Assembly: GCA_015232465.1 (NCBI GenBank)
Contig: JADFZO010000015.1
Location: 1 to 46,018, forward strand
DNA length: 46,018 nt
DNA from: Desulfamplus sp.
GTDB lineage: Bacteria; Desulfobacterota; Desulfobacteria; Desulfobacterales; Desulfobacteraceae
Reading direction: 5' to 3'
The notes beneath the pieces were generated by a model. That model searched no databases. It saw nothing but the letters and a program-made list of their open reading frames with translations, and was not told the DNA's origin. Both the position numbers and the translations under genes were made by a program. Positions 35,004 through 43,182 of the stretch are shown here, piece by piece (the first letter of the stretch is position 1; every line of letters begins with the position of its first letter).

Positions 35004-36822
35004 ATCTCGAAAAGAGCAGATTCAAAAAGGGCATACTGTTATAAAGTCAAACTGTAATGGCTCTTCTGATATATTAAATAAAAAAGAGATTATTATAAAG
35101 GGGATTGGTGCATCTCCTGGTATATGTATTGGGAAAGCATATATAGTTGACCGTGAGGGTGTCAATTTAATTAAACGCTATCCTATATTAGAGGCAGAGA
35201 TACCTTTTGAAATCAACCGTTTTAAGAATGCTGTAAAACGGGCAAGTGATGAGCATGCTTATATTATTGATTCATTAAACAGCTATTTGAGCGATCAGCT
35301 TGATATTCTTGAGGCTCACTTGGCTCTGTTTAAAGATAAAATGCTCTATCAAAAGACTATTGATACTATAAAAACCGATAAAATAAATGCAGAGTGGGCA
35401 TTAAAAAAGGTTGTGCGTCAGGTAAAGCTGATGTTTATGAAGGTGAGCGATCCTTATCTTAAATCAAGGGTAACTGATATTGTTCAGGTATCTGAACAGG
35501 TCATGCGTAACCTTATTGGGGCGCAAGATATTAAAATATCAGATATTAATAAAAGGGTCATTCTTGTTGCCCATGATCTCTCTCCAGCAGATACAAGCCA
35601 GATTCAGCTTGAGTTGATTAAGGGTTTTGTTACAGATCTCGGAGGAAGAGACTCTCACACAGGGATTATTGCCAAAGCACTTGGTATTCCAGCTGTTATG
35701 GGTCTTGGAAATGCTACCCATAAAGTTGAGAACGATGATATTGTTATTGTTGATGGTTTATCTGGTCTTTTGATTGTAAATCCAGAGGAGGATACCCTTT
35801 TTGCATACGAGGAGAGAGGCTCACTGTATGAGATTCAACGGGCTATACGTGCAAGAGAGAGCCATCTGCCAGCCACAACATTAGATGGCACAACATTTGA
35901 GCTCATGGCAAATATTGAGCTTGTTGAGGAGGTTGTATCTGTAAGGGATAATGGTGCAAAGGGGATTGGACTCTTTAGAACTGAATTTTTATATATTGAT
36001 CTTAAACGCTTTCCATCAGAAGAGGAGCTTTTTGAAAAATATAAGGAGGTTGTAGAGCTTTTAGCTCCAATGTCAGTTACCTTCAGAACTCTTGATATTC
36101 ATGGAGATAAAGTTCTTCCATACATGGCAGCCAACATAGATGAGGAGAATCCAGCCCTTGGACTTCGTGCTATTCGATTCTGCCTTAAAAGACCTGAGAT
36201 TTTTATAACGCAAATTAAAGCGATCTTTAGAGCTGCTGCATTTGGCAACATAAAACTTTTAATTCCTATGATCTCATGCGTTGAGGAGATTATCTCGGTA
36301 AAACAGATAATAAAACTTGCCATTGATGAGCTAAAAGAGGAGCAAAAGCTCTTTAATGGGGATATTCCGCTTGGAATAATGATTGAGGTTCCCTCTGCTG
36401 TAATCATTGCTGAAGAGCTTGCAAATCATGTTGATTTTTTCAGCATTGGAACAAATGATCTTATTCAATACTCTATGGCAATTGATAGGCGTAACCGTCA
36501 AGTTGCACATCTTTATAACCCAATGAACCCAGCAGTTATAAGAATGATTAAGATGGTTGTTGATGCTGCACACTCAAAAAACATTGGTGTTGCAATGTGC
36601 GGAGAGATGGCAGGAGAGCCATTTAATCTACCTGTGCTTATGGGTCTTGGGTTGACTGAACTATCTATGAACCCGATGGCTATTCCTGTTATTCGTGAGA
36701 TGGTAACAAGGCTTGATACCAACGAGACTAAGGAGTTTGTCAACAGAGTTATTCAGATGGGGCAGGTATCAGAGATTGTAACGCTTGTGAATGAGCAGTA
36801 TGGAAAAGTGCTCTCTGATTAA
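34996..36822 (+). CDS. ptsI: Phosphoenolpyruvate-protein phosphotransferase (enzyme I)
   Basis: Enzyme I takes phosphate from PEP and passes it to HPr. About 608 residues from the ATG at 34996, which overlaps the ptsH stop by 8 bases and has GGGGA upstream; a TTG at 34981 would add 5 residues. The N-terminal part binds HPr, and the phosphorylated His (about 221) is in GGRDSHTGIIAKALGIPAVMG. The C-terminal PEP-binding barrel has FRTEFLYID, SIGTNDLIQYSMAIDRRN and VAMCGEMAGEP with the active Cys. An N-terminal extension of about 30 residues precedes the usual KGIGASPGICIGKA start. It is co-transcribed with ptsH. Confidence 0.95.
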   Translation: MGKSRKEQIQKGHTVIKSNCNGSSDILNKKEIIIKGIGASPGICIGKAYIVDREGVNLIKRYPILEAEIPFEINRFKNAVKRASDEHAYIIDSLNSYLSDQLDILEAHLALFKDKMLYQKTIDTIKTDKINAEWALKKVVRQVKLMFMKVSDPYLKSRVTDIVQVSEQVMRNLIGAQDIKISDINKRVILVAHDLSPADTSQIQLELIKGFVTDLGGRDSHTGIIAKALGIPAVMGLGNATHKVENDDIVIVDGLSGLLIVNPEEDTLFAYEERGSLYEIQRAIRARESHLPATTLDGTTFELMANIELVEEVVSVRDNGAKGIGLFRTEFLYIDLKRFPSEEELFEKYKEVVELLAPMSVTFRTLDIHGDKVLPYMAANIDEENPALGLRAIRFCLKRPEIFITQIKAIFRAAAFGNIKLLIPMISCVEEIISVKQIIKLAIDELKEEQKLFNGDIPLGIMIEVPSAVIIAEELANHVDFFSIGTNDLIQYSMAIDRRNRQVAHLYNPMNPAVIRMIKMVVDAAHSKNIGVAMCGEMAGEPFNLPVLMGLGLTELSMNPMAIPVIREMVTRLDTNETKEFVNRVIQMGQVSEIVTLVNEQYGKVLSD

Positions 36823-36854
36823 ATGGTATTTGAAGTTAAAAGGAGAAGATCGTA

Positions 36855-37313
36855 ATGGAGTCAGATCACATAAAGATTGTAGCAACCAATAAAAAGGCAA
36901 GACACGATTATGACATATCTGGTGAGATTGAGGCTGGTATTGTGCTTGTTGGAACTGAGGTTAAATCAATACGTCAAGGTAGGGTAAATCTTAAAGACTC
37001 TTATGCAGATATAAAAAATGGAGAGGTCTTTTTAAGGCAGATGCACATCTCACCATACCAAAACGCTTACTACGATAACCATGACCCGCTTAGAAGCAGA
37101 AAGTTGCTTCTTCACAATAAAGAGATAAAAAAGATGATTGGTAAGGTTTCAGAGCGAGGATTTTCAATTGTGCCTTTAAAGGTCTATTTTAAAAATGGAA
37201 AAATTAAAGTTCAGATTGGACTTGCTAAAGGTAAAAAACTTTACGACAAAAGAGACTCAATAAAGCGAAAAGATATTCAAAGAGATATGGATAGAGAGGA
37301 GAAGGGTCGCTGA
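36855..37313 (+). CDS. smpB: SsrA-binding protein SmpB
   Basis: 152 residues, normal for SmpB, which binds tmRNA and delivers it to stalled ribosomes (trans-translation). Conserved parts are visible: [43 protein letters not shown] and the basic C-terminal tail [24 protein letters not shown] lies 11 bases before the ATG. It is 32 bases after ptsI and probably on the same transcript, which ends at the terminator at 37378-37407. The tmRNA gene is not in the window. Confidence 0.97.
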   Translation: MESDHIKIVATNKKARHDYDISGEIEAGIVLVGTEVKSIRQGRVNLKDSYADIKNGEVFLRQMHISPYQNAYYDNHDPLRSRKLLLHNKEIKKMIGKVSERGFSIVPLKVYFKNGKIKVQIGLAKGKKLYDKRDSIKRKDIQRDMDREEKGR

Positions 37314-37377
37314 TTTCATTTTTGTTTAAGTTAAACCAAATAATACAGCTCTGGGTCATAAATTTATTTTGTTTGGT

Positions 37378-37407
37378 AAGGGTGCAGCTCGCTGCACCCT
37401 TTTTTTT
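37378..37407 (+). terminator. Strong rho-independent terminator after smpB
   Basis: AAGGGTGCAG (37378-37387) pairs perfectly with CTGCACCCTT (37392-37401) around a CTCG loop and is followed by an uninterrupted T-run. It works on the plus strand; the minus strand lacks a T-run. Confidence 0.95.
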
Positions 37408-37426
37408 AATTTTTAAACTATTACAG

Positions 37427-38008
37427 CTATTTGTTATTTGTTGATAAATTAACAAAATTTCTGATAAGCCTCTTTCCAACCACAGTCATAATAGATTCAG
37501 GGTGAAACTGCACACCATAAGTGGGGTGATCAACATGGCGAACCCCCATAATCTCACCATCATCAGACTTTGCAGTAATAACAAGAGAGTCTGGCAGCGT
37601 TGCCTCTGAAATTGCAAGTGAGTGGTATCTCATTGCAGTAAATGGTTTATTTATCCCGCTAAATATAAATTTTTCATCACCTGTAACCATTGATGTCTTT
37701 CCGTGCATGATTTTTTTTGCCTGAACAATCTTTGCTCCAAATGTGTATCCAATTGCCTGATGCCCAAGACAGACACCAAGTATTGGCGTTTTGCCAGAAA
37801 AGTGCTTTATAACATCAATTGACACACCAGCATCTTCTGGTCGTCCAGGACCTGGGGAGATAACAATGGCGTCAGGATTTAAGGCTTGAATCTCATCAAC
37901 TGTTATTTTGTTGTTTCTAAAGACATCAACCTCTGCACCAGATTGCATAATGTAGTGGACAAGATTAAAGGTAAATGAGTCATAATTATCAATTACAGTT
38001 ATCAGCAT
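37427..38008 (-). CDS. trpG: Anthranilate synthase component II (glutaminase)
   Basis: 193 residues, a class I glutamine amidotransferase that supplies ammonia to TrpE. The oxyanion stretch VISPGPGRPEDAG, the nucleophile in GVCLGHQAIGY and the His/Glu pair in YGVQFHPESIMT are all present. The start overlaps the trpE stop by 7 bases, so translation is coupled. It could also serve folate synthesis (PabA), but the trpE partner settles the role. The gene is convergent with smpB; no terminator on the minus strand was found. Confidence 0.95.
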   Translation of the reverse strand: MLITVIDNYDSFTFNLVHYIMQSGAEVDVFRNNKITVDEIQALNPDAIVISPGPGRPEDAGVSIDVIKHFSGKTPILGVCLGHQAIGYTFGAKIVQAKKIMHGKTSMVTGDEKFIFSGINKPFTAMRYHSLAISEATLPDSLVITAKSDDGEIMGVRHVDHPTYGVQFHPESIMTVVGKRLIRNFVNLSTNNK

Positions 38009-39597
38009 GATTTTATATCTCCCTTACCATCTTTTAACGCCTCTTTTGATTGCTGGCTATTTAACATGGCAAGTCTAAATGCCCTCTCAACGCTTTTGGC
38101 TTTATTTACGCACTCTTGATGCTCCTTTTCAGGGTCAGAATCAAAAACAATTCCAGCACCAGCTTGAACCCTCATCTTTCCATAAAATTGCCCTTTATCC
38201 CCTTTGGCATCAGTTAAATCTCTTTTTATAGTTGCTGTTCTTATTGTTATTGCTAAATCCATATTTCCTGAAAATGAGATATACCCTGCCGCTCCTCCAT
38301 AGATTCCGCGAGCTTTTTTCTCCATATCTGCAATTATCTCCATTGCTCTAATCTTTGGTGCTCCTGAGAGTGTTCCAGCTGGAAATGTTGCCTTTAAAAG
38401 GTCCCAAGCATCAAACTCTTTTTTGACCTCGCAGGTGATGTTGGAGACAAGGTGCATAACATGAGAGTAACGCTCCACAAACATTAAATCTGTAACTTGC
38501 ACTGTTCCAACCTCAGCAACTCTTCCAAGATCATTTCTTCCAAGATCAACAAGCATCAGATGTTCTGCTCGCTCCTTTTCATCATTTAAAAGCTCGTCTG
38601 CCAGTGCTCTATCCTCTTGCTCATTTTTGCCTCGTGCCCTTGTGCCTGCAATTGGTCTAAGCGTTGCTGTTCTATTTTCTAATCGCACCATTGTCTCTGG
38701 AGATGAGCCTGCAATTGCAATATCTCCTAAATTCATAAAAAACATATATGGCGATGGGTTTATATACCTCTGTGCCCTATATAGCATCAAGGGATCAACT
38801 GCTAAATTTGATGAAAATGGCTGTGAATAGACAGCCTGAATAATGTCGCCTGCAACAATGTGCTCTTTTATCTTTTTGACTCCCTCTATGTATGTTTCGC
38901 GATCTGTCTCTGGAGTGAGTAAAAATGTTGATTTATCACTATCTGATTCGGCAGAAACTTGATTGTAGGATCGCTTTGGAGTTGGGGTGTTGATTAGCTC
39001 AATTAGCTCTTTAAGATGGTTGGAAGATTTTTCATAGTATTGATCAATCTTATCTTGATTAATATCATCTTTATCAAGATAACAGATGCTCATACAGGTT
39101 AACGTGTGGTTCATGTTATCAAAGATGACCATAGCTTCAGGAATTATAAAGTGTGCGTAAGGTCTATCTTCTGGCAACATTGATGGTATATCTTCAAAAA
39201 ATGATACCATCTCATATGTCATGTAACCAGTTAGCCCGCTCCAAAATCTTGGCAGCTCTTTTATATCTGCTGGTTTGTATTTTGATGCGATCTCTTTTAG
39301 CACATTAAGAGGTTCTCCGTGATGTTTGATATTTTTATCATCAACAGATATGTGATCAGCAAATACCTTTACATGGCTCTTTGCAGATAGCCCCATAAAG
39401 CTGTATCGTGCCCAGTGCTCTGCCCCCTCTACGCTCTCTAACAAAAATAGTGCCTTATCATTAGAGTAATGGCATTTTTCTAAAATTGAGACTGGAGTTT
39501 CAGTGTCTGCAAGGATTTCAGCACATACTGGTATTACATTGTAGTCAAGGGCAAGCTGGCTAAACTCTTTTTTAGATGGATATTGTCTTAAAATCAT
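38002..39597 (-). CDS. trpE: Anthranilate synthase component I
   Basis: TrpE converts chorismate to anthranilate with ammonia from TrpG, the first step of tryptophan synthesis. The 531-residue length is normal. The LLES feedback motif (FLLESVEGAEHWARYSF) near residue 52 suggests tryptophan inhibition. The chorismate-binding domain has GDIIQAVYSQPF, GSSPETMVRL, PIAGTRARGK, ERAEHLMLVDLGRNDLGRV, TFPAGTLSGAPK and a Glu near EHQECVNKA. A promoter is seen at 39663-39692 on the minus strand. No tryptophan leader peptide was found. The other trp genes are not in the window. Confidence 0.96.
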   Translation of the reverse strand: MILRQYPSKKEFSQLALDYNVIPVCAEILADTETPVSILEKCHYSNDKALFLLESVEGAEHWARYSFMGLSAKSHVKVFADHISVDDKNIKHHGEPLNVLKEIASKYKPADIKELPRFWSGLTGYMTYEMVSFFEDIPSMLPEDRPYAHFIIPEAMVIFDNMNHTLTCMSICYLDKDDINQDKIDQYYEKSSNHLKELIELINTPTPKRSYNQVSAESDSDKSTFLLTPETDRETYIEGVKKIKEHIVAGDIIQAVYSQPFSSNLAVDPLMLYRAQRYINPSPYMFFMNLGDIAIAGSSPETMVRLENRTATLRPIAGTRARGKNEQEDRALADELLNDEKERAEHLMLVDLGRNDLGRVAEVGTVQVTDLMFVERYSHVMHLVSNITCEVKKEFDAWDLLKATFPAGTLSGAPKIRAMEIIADMEKKARGIYGGAAGYISFSGNMDLAITIRTATIKRDLTDAKGDKGQFYGKMRVQAGAGIVFDSDPEKEHQECVNKAKSVERAFRLAMLNSQQSKEALKDGKGDIKSC

Positions 39598-39662
39598 ATT
39601 TTTATCTTTATCCGACTCTTTTTATTGTTTAAAGTAAATTGTTCTATTTTAAAATTATTATG

Positions 39663-39692
39663 AATGTAGCCTTTTTTGACTTATTTTGTCAA
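39663..39692 (-). promoter_or_regulatory. Promoter of trpE-trpG
   Basis: On the minus strand TTGACA (39692 to 39687) and TACATT (39668 to 39663) are 18 bases apart. Transcription would start about 60 bases before the trpE ATG. Confidence 0.5.
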
Positions 39693-39695
39693 GGC

Positions 39696-39719
39696 TTTGT
39701 TTCTATTGATAGAAACAAA
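39696..39719. repeat. Perfect palindrome in the trpE/radical SAM divergent region
   Basis: TTTGTTTCTA (39696-39705) pairs with TAGAAACAAA (39710-39719) around TTGA. It touches the upstream side of the trpE -35 box, so it may be an operator site; it could also be a hairpin in the other transcript. Confidence 0.5.
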
Positions 39720-39755
39720 AATTTAAACAGAGTAACAATTTATGAGTGACTATTT

Positions 39756-41294
39756 ATGGTTTTGATCTACCCTCCAGTTGCAAAAATATCAGAGCCTCCG
39801 CCAGGTGTTGCAATTTTGGCAGGAGCATTAAAAGAGCACAACATACCTTGCAAGGTTATTGATGCAAATTTAGATGGTATGCTCTGGCTTTCTAAAAAAT
39901 CTTTAAACTCTTTAAATCTTGATGGCATTAGCTGGAACAGGCGTGCTATTAAAAATCTTGATAACAACATAGCTGCTCTTAAAAATATTAGAGTCTATAA
40001 AAATATCGATCAATACCGCCAAAAGGTGATAGATTTAAATAGGGCAATAACCATAGCCCCGAACAGCCGCTTTACAGTAACCCTTTCAGATTATACAGAT
40101 TCAAATTTGACGCCTCTAAAAAGTCAAGATTTGCTCATATCTGCAAGCAAATATCAAGAAAACCCATTTTATCAATTTTTTGAAACTGATCTGTCCCCAA
40201 AAATAGATGCCCATTCATCTGATTATATTGGAATATCTGTATGTTATCTTAGTCAAGCACTAATAGCTTTTGCCCTTGCAGGCTGGATACGAGATAGATT
40301 TTCTAACAAAAAAATTATAATGGGAGGCGGTCTTATAACATCATGGCTAAGTATGCCCACATGGAGCGAGCCGTTTAAAGGGCTGATTGACTTGATGGTA
40401 AAAGGAAAAGGCGAAGAGAGACTTATTGAGCTTTTAGCCCCATCAAACTTTGAAGCTGATAATAAAATAGAAATTCAGAGACACAAGCCAGATTTTGATT
40501 TTTGCCAATGGACAAATTACATATCCCCAGGCTCAATCCTTCCATTTAGAACTGCAACAGGGTGCTACTGGAGAAGGTGCAGATTCTGTCCAGAAAGGGC
40601 GGAAGGGACTCTTTACAGGGCAGAGAGTAGCAGTAGGCTATTGAGCAATCTAAACTATCTTGTAGATCGCTATAATGTTGATTATATCCATTTTCTTGAT
40701 GATGCCATCTCCCCAGGGTTTTTAAACTCTTTTGCTACTCAAAATATCTTTTCAAAAAATTGGTACGGTTTTGTTAGGTTCAATCAAGAGCTTAAAAGTC
40801 AAGATTTTTGCAAAGCTCTATACCGATCAGGTTGTAGGTTGCTCAAACTTGGACTTGAATCAGGGGATCAATCAGTGCTGGATAAGATGGAGAAAGGAAC
40901 AGATTTAGATTTTGCATCTCAAATTTTGAAGAACCTTAAAGATGCTGGTATTGGCACTTATGTCTATCTTCTTTTTGGAACAGCGTTTGAAGATGAGGCT
41001 GCTGCTAACAAAACACTTGATTATGTTACTACACATAGCGACTATATCTCGTTCTTAAACCTTGCGATATTTAACCTGCCTCGATTTAGTGAAGATGCAG
41101 CCAATCTTGAGACTGAGCTATTTTCTGAGGGTGATCTTTCGTTATATTTGAGCTTTAAACATCCTAAGGGGTGGGATAGAAAAAAAGTTAGGCTCTTTCT
41201 TGATAGACAATTTAAAAGAGCTCCCGCAATCAGCAAAATTTTAAAGCGTGATCCCCCATTTTTCACCTCTAACCATGCGATGTTTGTGGTATAG
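39756..41294 (+). CDS. Radical SAM protein with a probable B12-binding N-terminal domain
   Basis: 512 residues. The N terminus (VLIYPPVAKISEPPPGVAIL) and a Rossmann-like stretch around MGGGLITSWLS suggest a cobalamin-binding-type domain, though the usual DxHxxG motif is not seen. The radical SAM [4Fe-4S] motif is CYWRRCRFC with Cys270, Cys275 and Cys278, that is CX4CX2C instead of the common CX3CX2C. FLDDAISP and KLGLESGDQSVLDKMEKG follow, typical of B12-type radical SAM enzymes. The substrate is unknown. It stands alone between trpE (divergent) and the YajG-like gene, 127 bases away. Confidence 0.8.
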   Translation: MVLIYPPVAKISEPPPGVAILAGALKEHNIPCKVIDANLDGMLWLSKKSLNSLNLDGISWNRRAIKNLDNNIAALKNIRVYKNIDQYRQKVIDLNRAITIAPNSRFTVTLSDYTDSNLTPLKSQDLLISASKYQENPFYQFFETDLSPKIDAHSSDYIGISVCYLSQALIAFALAGWIRDRFSNKKIIMGGGLITSWLSMPTWSEPFKGLIDLMVKGKGEERLIELLAPSNFEADNKIEIQRHKPDFDFCQWTNYISPGSILPFRTATGCYWRRCRFCPERAEGTLYRAESSSRLLSNLNYLVDRYNVDYIHFLDDAISPGFLNSFATQNIFSKNWYGFVRFNQELKSQDFCKALYRSGCRLLKLGLESGDQSVLDKMEKGTDLDFASQILKNLKDAGIGTYVYLLFGTAFEDEAAANKTLDYVTTHSDYISFLNLAIFNLPRFSEDAANLETELFSEGDLSLYLSFKHPKGWDRKKVRLFLDRQFKRAPAISKILKRDPPFFTSNHAMFVV

Positions 41295-41421
41295 TATTTT
41301 TGCTATGTTGAGCTAACACATTGGCATTTTTTAAAAAAAGTATTATAAAGATGTTAAATTTTATTTTTCAGGTCTAAATTTATAAACTTATTCAAGTTAT
41401 TAAAAAGGAGAAACACTTAAA

Positions 41422-42051
41422 ATGAAATCAATATCAGTTATCTCAATACTAAAAAATTTAGCAGTGATTTTATGCTGTTTAGTTGTTATTGCCTCCTGTG
41501 CTGATAAGTCTCAAACTGTAAAGATAGTGCCAGATATTCCTGTAATAGAGAGCAATCAGGGAAAGGGTAAGATTATCACTGTAAAGGTCATTGACAAGAG
41601 ACCAAACAACGTCATTGGATACAGAAGCTCATCAACCGTATCAAACGGAGGAGAGATCACGTTAAGTCAGAGTCTTGAAAAATTGGTTCTCTATGAATCA
41701 ATAAAAGGGTTGATGAAAAAGGGGTTTAACCCTTTAGCTGCTAAATCTGATGATTTACCAACATTAACAATTGATATTCAAGAGTTTCGCTACTACACAT
41801 CAACAAGCCAATGGACAGGGGCAGTTCATACTAAAGCAACACTTAGAGCTTATGTAAATATCAATAATAGCTCAAGTTTGACTAAAAGATTTTATGAAAA
41901 TCTCTATACTGTTAATAACGAAAAGAAAAATGTTGTAGTAACAACTGCTGCCCAAAATGAGAAGCTAATCAATGAGATGCTAAACGATGTTATGAAAAAA
42001 CTGTTAGATGACAATCAACTTATTGAATTTATGGGTAAATGGGCAGAGTAG
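41422..42051 (+). CDS. YajG-like lipoprotein
   Basis: 209 residues. A signal peptide with the lipobox VIASC puts the lipidated Cys at residue 26. The mature part resembles the YajG family: ITVKVIDKRPNNVIGYRSS, ITLSQSLEKLV and LTIDIQEFRYYT. YajG lipoproteins are periplasmic or outer-membrane proteins of unknown function. AAAAAGGAG lies 10 bases before the ATG. The last codons overlap the gspK start by 13 bases, so it is coupled to the secretion genes. Confidence 0.82.
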   Translation: MKSISVISILKNLAVILCCLVVIASCADKSQTVKIVPDIPVIESNQGKGKIITVKVIDKRPNNVIGYRSSSTVSNGGEITLSQSLEKLVLYESIKGLMKKGFNPLAAKSDDLPTLTIDIQEFRYYTSTSQWTGAVHTKATLRAYVNINNSSSLTKRFYENLYTVNNEKKNVVVTTAAQNEKLINEMLNDVMKKLLDDNQLIEFMGKWAE

Positions 42052-43169
42052 ATCACATCTTAAACAATAGAGGAATCGCCCTTTTAGTTACACTTGCCTT
42101 TATTTTGGTCTTGATGGTGGCTGCAATTGAGCTTTCTGGCTATGTTAGCAATTTGGCAGATGGACAAAAAAGAGTAGCAGATAGATTGCAGGCTCAAGAG
42201 GTAGCAAAATCTGGAATTGAGCTTGCTATGTTTATTTTAGTGCGTGATGCAGAGCAAAATGATCTTGACTCTATTCAGGAGATGTGGGCTGATTCTGATA
42301 TTATGGCATCTGCAGTTGAGCTTTTAGGATTTGATAGGAGCATGGCACACCTTGATCTTCAAATTAGCGATGAGCTTGGAAAGATTCAGATAAACGCTCT
42401 TTTAGCAGAGTTTCCCGGGGCTGATGTTAATAACGATCAGGTTGCGTTGTGGGAGAGATTTTTAAATCTTGTTATTTTAAGCGATAAATCTCTTGATATT
42501 CGTGAGCCAGCAGAGATAATAAATTCGCTTAAAGATTGGCTTGACTTTGGTGATGATGATGCCATAAGCGGTCTATCTGGTGCTGAATCTGACTATTATC
42601 AATCTCTTGATCCTCCAGTTGTTTGCAGTAATGCCCCTTTAAACAGTGTTGAGGAGCTTTTTATGATAAAGGGGATTTCTGAAAGTATAACATCAATACC
42701 TGCTAAATTGACCGATATTTCAACAAAAGAGTCCTATCTACAACTCGATCCCTCAACAATCTTCACAGTTTATGGGATAGATTCAATCAAAAAAGAGGGA
42801 AAAAAGTTTACCTATTCTGGCAGAATTAATATCAATACAGCAGATGTTGCAACCCTTGCAGCAATGTTGCCAATTGGCATGGAGGATCAGGCATCTGAGC
42901 TTGCAAGTTTTAGATTAGATAAATCTCAAGATGGTCAAGTGTTTGTAAATTCTCTTGATAAAGGCTGGTATAAAAAGGTTATATCGCTCTCCCCAAAAGA
43001 TACTCAAACATTTGAGCAAATAGTACGCTACTCAAGCGATCTATTTAGGGTTGATGCTACTGCTCAATTCAATGGTGTTGATGGCTCTTTAATAGCATTT
43101 ATAAAAAGAGAGAAAGATGCCAAAACAGGTAGATGGGGCTGTAAGATTATTCAAATAAGACAAAAATAG
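42039..43169 (+). CDS. gspK: Type II secretion minor pseudopilin GspK
   Basis: 376 residues. A prepilin-type N terminus, NNRGIALLVTLAFILVLMVA, has the hydrophobic helix of pseudopilins; the Gly before the helix (RG/IALL) is the predicted cleavage site, and the usual Glu at +5 is replaced, as is common for GspK. A large globular domain follows with a helical insert and NINTADVATLAAMLP, a GspK-type helix-hairpin-helix signature. GspK caps the pseudopilus with GspI and GspJ. It overlaps the YajG-like gene by 13 bases and is 13 bases from gspL. Confidence 0.88.
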   Translation: MGRVDHILNNRGIALLVTLAFILVLMVAAIELSGYVSNLADGQKRVADRLQAQEVAKSGIELAMFILVRDAEQNDLDSIQEMWADSDIMASAVELLGFDRSMAHLDLQISDELGKIQINALLAEFPGADVNNDQVALWERFLNLVILSDKSLDIREPAEIINSLKDWLDFGDDDAISGLSGAESDYYQSLDPPVVCSNAPLNSVEELFMIKGISESITSIPAKLTDISTKESYLQLDPSTIFTVYGIDSIKKEGKKFTYSGRININTADVATLAAMLPIGMEDQASELASFRLDKSQDGQVFVNSLDKGWYKKVISLSPKDTQTFEQIVRYSSDLFRVDATAQFNGVDGSLIAFIKREKDAKTGRWGCKIIQIRQK

Positions 43170-43182
43170 ATAACATAAAATT

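Noticed and set aside
37314-37426. tmRNA gene next to smpB
   Set aside because: The gap is only 113 bases and is filled by a terminator; no tRNA-like ends are seen.
39598-39755. A tryptophan attenuator with leader peptide before trpE
   Set aside because: No run of Trp codons on the minus strand and no terminator/antiterminator pair was found.
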